Shown one piece after another: positions 4,785-7,830 of a stretch of 7,830 nucleotides of DNA. The stretch lies in the NCBI GenBank assembly GCA_009843625.1, contig VYDD01000207.1, positions 1-7,830 of the forward strand, in the 5' to 3' direction. The notes under the pieces were generated by a model. It made no database searches, was not told the origin of the DNA, and saw nothing but the letters and a program-made list of their open reading frames with translations. How positions within the stretch are numbered: position 1 is the first letter of the stretch; each line of letters begins with the position of its first letter. The translations under genes and the position numbers were made by a program. This DNA comes from Gammaproteobacteria bacterium (GTDB taxonomy: Bacteria; Gemmatimonadota; Gemmatimonadetes; Longimicrobiales; Gaopeijiaceae).

Positions 4785-5834
4785 ATGATGCCTGACACCA
4801 AGCCGGCTTCTTCGAAGGTGCGGAGTCTTCCGGACGCCGCCGCCTCGCGCTCGATGGTCGACTCCTTCGGGCGCCGCATCGAGTACCTGCGCATTTCGGT
4901 CACCGACAAGTGCAACCTGCGCTGCGTCTACTGCATGCCCGTGGAGGGGCTGCCGTGGCTCAAGCGCGACGAGATCCTCGACTACGAGGAGATCGCGCGC
5001 GTGGTGCGGACGATGGCGAAGATGGGGCTCAGGCGGCTGCGCATCACCGGGGGCGAGCCGCTGGTGCGGCGCGACCTCTCCTCCCTGATCCGCATGCTTT
5101 CCGCCATCGACGGGATCGAGAACATCGCCCTGTCCACCAACGCGGTGCTGCTCGAGGACCAGGCGGAGGAGCTGAAGGCGGCGGGCGTCGACCGGGTCAA
5201 CATCTCGCTCGACTCGCTGCGCGCGGACCGCGCCGACACCATCGCCCGGCGTCCCGGCACCCTCGACAAGGTGCTGCGCGGGCTGGCGGCGGCCGAGGCG
5301 GTGGGCTTCGAGCCGATCAAGATCAACGTCGTGCTGATGCGCGACTCCAACGACGACGAGATCGCCGACTTCGCGGCCATCACCCGGGAGCGCCCCTGGC
5401 ACATCCGCTTCATCGAGATCATGCCGACCGGCTCAAACACCGACCTTTCGGCCGACAACTTCATCTCGTGCAACGAAGCGCTGGAGCGGGTGCGGCAACT
5501 GGGCGACCTCAGGCCCGTGCAGGGTCCGCTGGGCAACGGCCCCGCGACCTACTACCGCTTCGACGGCGCGCCCGGCACCATCGGGGTCATCACCCCCATG
5601 AGCCACAACTTCTGCGACCGCTGCAACCGCATGCGGCTCACCGCGGACGGCCAGTTGCGCCCGTGCCTGTTCGGCTCCATCCAGACCGACCTGCGGAGCC
5701 CGCTGCGCCAGGGCGAGGACATCCGTCCGCTCGTCGAGGAGACCCTGCGCATCAAACCCGAGCGCCACTGGCTGGTGCAGGGGAGCACCGAGGGCTCCGG
5801 CGGGCTCATCGCCCTGAGTCAGACCGGCGGGTAG
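4785..5834 (+). CDS. moaA: GTP 3',8-cyclase, radical SAM
   Basis: MoaA converts GTP to 3',8-cyclo-GTP, the first step of molybdenum cofactor synthesis; MoaC, not seen here, completes it. The 349-residue product has the radical SAM cluster Cys43, Cys47, Cys50 in CNLRCVYC, ITGGEP at 87-92 for SAM binding, and the second, substrate-binding [4Fe-4S] site Cys277, Cys280 and Cys294 in CDRCNRMRLTADGQLRPC. It ends in TGG, keeping the Gly-Gly tail that MoaA needs for activity. ATG 4785 has AGGGAG six bases upstream; the next codon is also ATG. The frame is open upstream to 4716, inside moaE, but without family similarity. About 25 residues precede the usual SFGR start. Confidence 0.97.
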   Translation: MMPDTKPASSKVRSLPDAAASRSMVDSFGRRIEYLRISVTDKCNLRCVYCMPVEGLPWLKRDEILDYEEIARVVRTMAKMGLRRLRITGGEPLVRRDLSSLIRMLSAIDGIENIALSTNAVLLEDQAEELKAAGVDRVNISLDSLRADRADTIARRPGTLDKVLRGLAAAEAVGFEPIKINVVLMRDSNDDEIADFAAITRERPWHIRFIEIMPTGSNTDLSADNFISCNEALERVRQLGDLRPVQGPLGNGPATYYRFDGAPGTIGVITPMSHNFCDRCNRMRLTADGQLRPCLFGSIQTDLRSPLRQGEDIRPLVEETLRIKPERHWLVQGSTEGSGGLIALSQTGG

Positions 5835-5857
5835 TGGCCGCAGGATCTTCCGGCGGC

Positions 5858-5872
5858 ACCGGCTTCTCCGGT
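5858..5872 (+). terminator. Small hairpin after moaA, weak terminator candidate
   Basis: ACCGG (5858-5862) pairs with CCGGT (5868-5872) around CTTCT, 23 bases beyond the moaA stop. No T tract follows. Next come a direct repeat of TCACTG (5872-5877, 5882-5887) and a 9-base palindrome CTCACTGAG (5881-5889). The 112-base moaA-mdh gap shows no convincing promoter of its own. Confidence 0.25.
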
Positions 5873-5946
5873 CACTGTAACTCACTGAGCATATCCGCTC
5901 GCTTGCTTACCCACATCCTTGCCCTGAGGAGGATTCCGAGAATTCC

Positions 5947-6876
5947 ATGAGCGCACGAAAGATCACCGTGGTTGGCGCGGGCCATGTGGGCGAAAGCTGC
6001 GCCCAGCGGCTGGCGGAGAAGGAGCTGGCGGAGGAAGTCGTCCTCATCGACATCATCGACGGCATCCCCCAGGGGAAGGCGCTGGACCAGTGGGAGAGCG
6101 CGCCCATCGAGGGGTTCGACACGCGCGTAGTCGGGGCGAACGATTACGAGCCGGCGGCCGGGTCGGACATCTTCATCGTCACCGCCGGCATCGCGCGCAA
6201 GCCGGGCATGTCGCGCGACGATCTGCTGAACACGAACGCGCGCATCGTGAGTTCGGTGTCGTCGGAGATCGCGCGGGTTGCGCCCGACTCGATCATCATG
6301 ATGGTCTCGAACCCGCTCGACGTGATGGCGTACGTGGCGCTCGACACCACGGGATTCCCGCGCGAGCGCGTGATCGGGATGGCGGGGGTGCTGGACACGG
6401 CCCGCTACCGCTCCTTCGTGGCGCTCGAGCTGGACGTGAGCGTGGAGGACATCCAGGCGCTGGTGCTGGGCGGGCACGGCGACACCATGGTGCCGCTGGT
6501 GAACTACACCTCGGTGAGCGGGATCCCGCTGACGGAGCTGCTGCCGCGCGAGCGCATCGACGCCCTCATCGAGCGGACGCGCAACGGCGGCGCCGAGATC
6601 GTCGGGTACCTGAAGACCGGGAGCGCCTACTACGCGCCGTCGGCGGCCGCGGTGCAGATGGCCGAGGCGATCGTGAAGAACAAGCGGCGCATCCTGCCGT
6701 GCGCGGCGTACCTCGAGGGCGAGTACGGCCACGAGGGCATCTTCCTCGGGGTGCCGTGCAAGCTGGGACGGGGCGGGCTGGTGGAGGTGGTGGAACTGAC
6801 GCTCTCCGACGAGGAGCAGGCGATGCTCGACGGCAGCGCCGAGCACGTGCGTTCGACGATGGGGGCGCTCAGCTAG
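5947..6876 (+). CDS. mdh: NAD-dependent malate dehydrogenase, LDH-like type
   Basis: The enzyme interconverts malate and oxaloacetate with NAD in the TCA cycle. The 309-residue product has the dinucleotide-binding GAGHVG at 10-15 and Asp35 at the end of the second strand, favouring NAD over NADP. The active-site loop is AGIARKPGMSRDDLL. Arg84 occupies the position of lactate dehydrogenase's specificity Gln, which points to malate; Arg90, Asp149, Arg152 and His176 (GGHGDTMVP) complete the site. VSNPLDVM is also typical. ATG 5947 is preceded by GAGGAGGA (5926-5933), a strong Shine-Dalgarno sequence but 13 bases away, longer than usual. No closer alternative start exists. The gene is 112 bases after moaA and has a different function, so it is probably a separate unit. 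Confidence 0.96.
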   Translation: MSARKITVVGAGHVGESCAQRLAEKELAEEVVLIDIIDGIPQGKALDQWESAPIEGFDTRVVGANDYEPAAGSDIFIVTAGIARKPGMSRDDLLNTNARIVSSVSSEIARVAPDSIIMMVSNPLDVMAYVALDTTGFPRERVIGMAGVLDTARYRSFVALELDVSVEDIQALVLGGHGDTMVPLVNYTSVSGIPLTELLPRERIDALIERTRNGGAEIVGYLKTGSAYYAPSAAAVQMAEAIVKNKRRILPCAAYLEGEYGHEGIFLGVPCKLGRGGLVEVVELTLSDEEQAMLDGSAEHVRSTMGALS

Positions 6877-6882
6877 ACACCG

Positions 6883-6968
6883 CGCGAGCCGGCACAGCGT
6901 CTCGCGTCTCGGCAGGATGTCTCGGGTGGCGGGCGCCGGGATGTGATTCCGGGACGCTCGCGGGCGTC
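6883..6968. terminator. Hairpins between convergent genes, possible terminator
   Basis: CGCGAG (6883-6888) pairs with CTCGCG (6901-6906), and GACGC (6953-6957) with GCGTC (6964-6968). They lie in the 91-base gap between the convergent mdh and secreted-protein genes, where a shared terminator would be expected. Neither has a T tract, so the call is weak. Confidence 0.25.
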
Positions 6969-7750
6969 TACGGGCGCGAGAACACCGCCATGTCGAGGTC
7001 TTCGGGATTGATCTCGACTTCGCTCATGCGCAGGATCTTCCACACCCGGCCCTGCCTGACGTGTACGCGGGCGCCGACGTAGGGGTAGCCCTCGTCGGTG
7101 CGCAGGTCCGTCCACCGGTTGTGGTCGACGCCGCCGGTTCCCCCGGTCTGGTAGGTGACCTCGACCGGCCAGGTGCGCCCGTCCTCGAAGTAGTAGTGCC
7201 AGACGTCGCTGCCGACCCCCTGGCCGAAGGTGACCATGACATCGTGGCGGTCCTGGGCGTCGCGCCCCTGGTAGGCGAGGTGCACGCCGGGATCGCGCAG
7301 CTTGAAGGGGAGCGCCATCCAGTAGTTGACGTCGCCGGAGACGTAGCGCACCTCGTCACGGTCGCGGTCGCCGGGTTCGAGCGGCTCGCCGTTGCGGAGG
7401 GCCCAGTCGGCGATCCCGTCCCAGCCCTGCTCGATGTAGTCGTTGCCCTCCCAGCGGTCGATGCGCGCCAGCTCGCCCATGTCGGTGCGCGCGATGGTAA
7501 CGTAGCGCGGGCGGGCGCGGCGCATGCGGCCGGTCTCCGGGTCGTAGAGCTCGGTGGTGAAGGTGTAGCGGGCGCTGTGGAACCCGGAGTAGGTCTCCAT
7601 CCCGCCCACCGATTCGATCCAGGCGTCCACGAGCGCCATCGCCTCCGGGTCGGCGGAGTCGGGGCCGGATCCGGCCTGGGCGGAGAGTTCGGCGCCCCCG
7701 GCGAGGGCGAGCGCCACGAGCAGCGTCAGCAGGCTTGAAGTCACACGCAT
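6968..7750 (-). CDS. Sec-exported protein, DUF6503/LolA-like
   Basis: I do not recognise a defined function. From the ATG at 7750 (GGAGG six bases upstream; the longer frame to 7798 has no such support) it has 260 residues. A signal peptide is clear: MRVTSS, a hydrophobic core SLLTLLVALALAGG, then ELSAQA, with an AQA cleavage motif after residue 26. There is no lipobox Cys, so it is probably a soluble periplasmic or outer-envelope protein. The mature part starts with a helix (DPEAMALVDAWIESVGG), then many short Tyr/Trp-rich strands (YTFTTELYDPETG, IEQGWDG, WHYYFEDGRTWPVEVTY). The MALPFKLRDPGVHLAYQG segment recalls DUF6503-type proteins from Bacteroidota and Gemmatimonadota, as I remember them. 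A LolA-like beta-sheet fold, binding a hydrophobic ligand, is a guess. It is convergent with mdh and looks monocistronic. Confidence 0.85.
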   Translation of the reverse strand: MRVTSSLLTLLVALALAGGAELSAQAGSGPDSADPEAMALVDAWIESVGGMETYSGFHSARYTFTTELYDPETGRMRRARPRYVTIARTDMGELARIDRWEGNDYIEQGWDGIADWALRNGEPLEPGDRDRDEVRYVSGDVNYWMALPFKLRDPGVHLAYQGRDAQDRHDVMVTFGQGVGSDVWHYYFEDGRTWPVEVTYQTGGTGGVDHNRWTDLRTDEGYPYVGARVHVRQGRVWKILRMSEVEINPEDLDMAVFSRP

Positions 7751-7830
7751 CCCGGGCCTCCCCCGAAAATCCCTCAACAGGTGTTTACGATTCGGCAAAC
7801 CATATCGTCGCCAAAATAATGCACCACGGG
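7751..7830 (-). promoter_or_regulatory. Upstream region of the secreted-protein gene
   Basis: This stretch is clearly more AT-rich than the rest of the window, as expected for a promoter. On the minus strand, TTGGCG (about 7812-7807) followed after 18 bases by TCGTAA is the best pair I can find, but it is weak. The ribosome binding site GGGGGAGG lies just before ATG 7750. Confidence 0.3.

Noticed and set aside
3689..4915. 408-residue minus-strand open frame opposite the HU-like, moaD and moaE genes
   Set aside because: It spans three real genes in antisense and has shadow-like composition and no ribosome binding site or domain.

Overview
This is GC-rich bacterial DNA with tightly packed housekeeping genes. 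Together, the LDH-like malate dehydrogenase, an RNase H variant beginning with an ADESCLGN motif, and a Sec-exported beta-rich protein of a DUF6503/LolA-like kind suggest a member of the Gemmatimonadota or a relative. That placement is inference and rests on no marker gene.

Layout. Positions 1-347 hold no convincing gene but contain at least seven GC-rich hairpins, ending in a long terminator-like stem (240-272). A type I RNase H-like gene (348-905, minus) follows. Next is an IS200/IS605-type element (predicted 936-2234) that carries only tnpB (961-2130, minus), with a predicted omega RNA over its 3' end. On the plus strand come carA (2404-3525) with its own promoter, then a promoter and a hairpin-rich leader in front of an HU/IHF-family gene (3717-4016). 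This gene is followed closely by three molybdenum cofactor genes, moaD, moaE and moaA (4034-5834). Malate dehydrogenase (5947-6876) is next. A convergent minus-strand gene for a secreted protein (6968-7750) ends the window.

Main observation. The predicted left boundary of the tnpB element abuts TTGAC, and the right boundary follows TCAAC. If the element is removed on paper, the flanks join to give TTGACG, 17 bases, then TAGATT, ending just before the rnhA-like start codon. This is a near-ideal sigma-70 promoter. The element therefore seems to have inserted into the -35 box of the rnhA-like promoter, within an ancestral divergent rnhA/carA intergenic region of about 200 bp. The predicted omega RNA guide equals the spacer and -10 region of that promoter.

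How the genes work together. MoaA makes the first pterin intermediate of molybdenum cofactor synthesis from GTP (with MoaC, not seen here), and MoaD/MoaE add the dithiolene sulfurs. CarA is the glutaminase subunit for carbamoyl phosphate; carB is not adjacent. Mdh serves the TCA cycle. TnpB is predicted to be a catalytically intact RNA-guided nuclease. The HU-like protein heads the moa cluster with only 17 bases between the genes, so co-transcription is likely.
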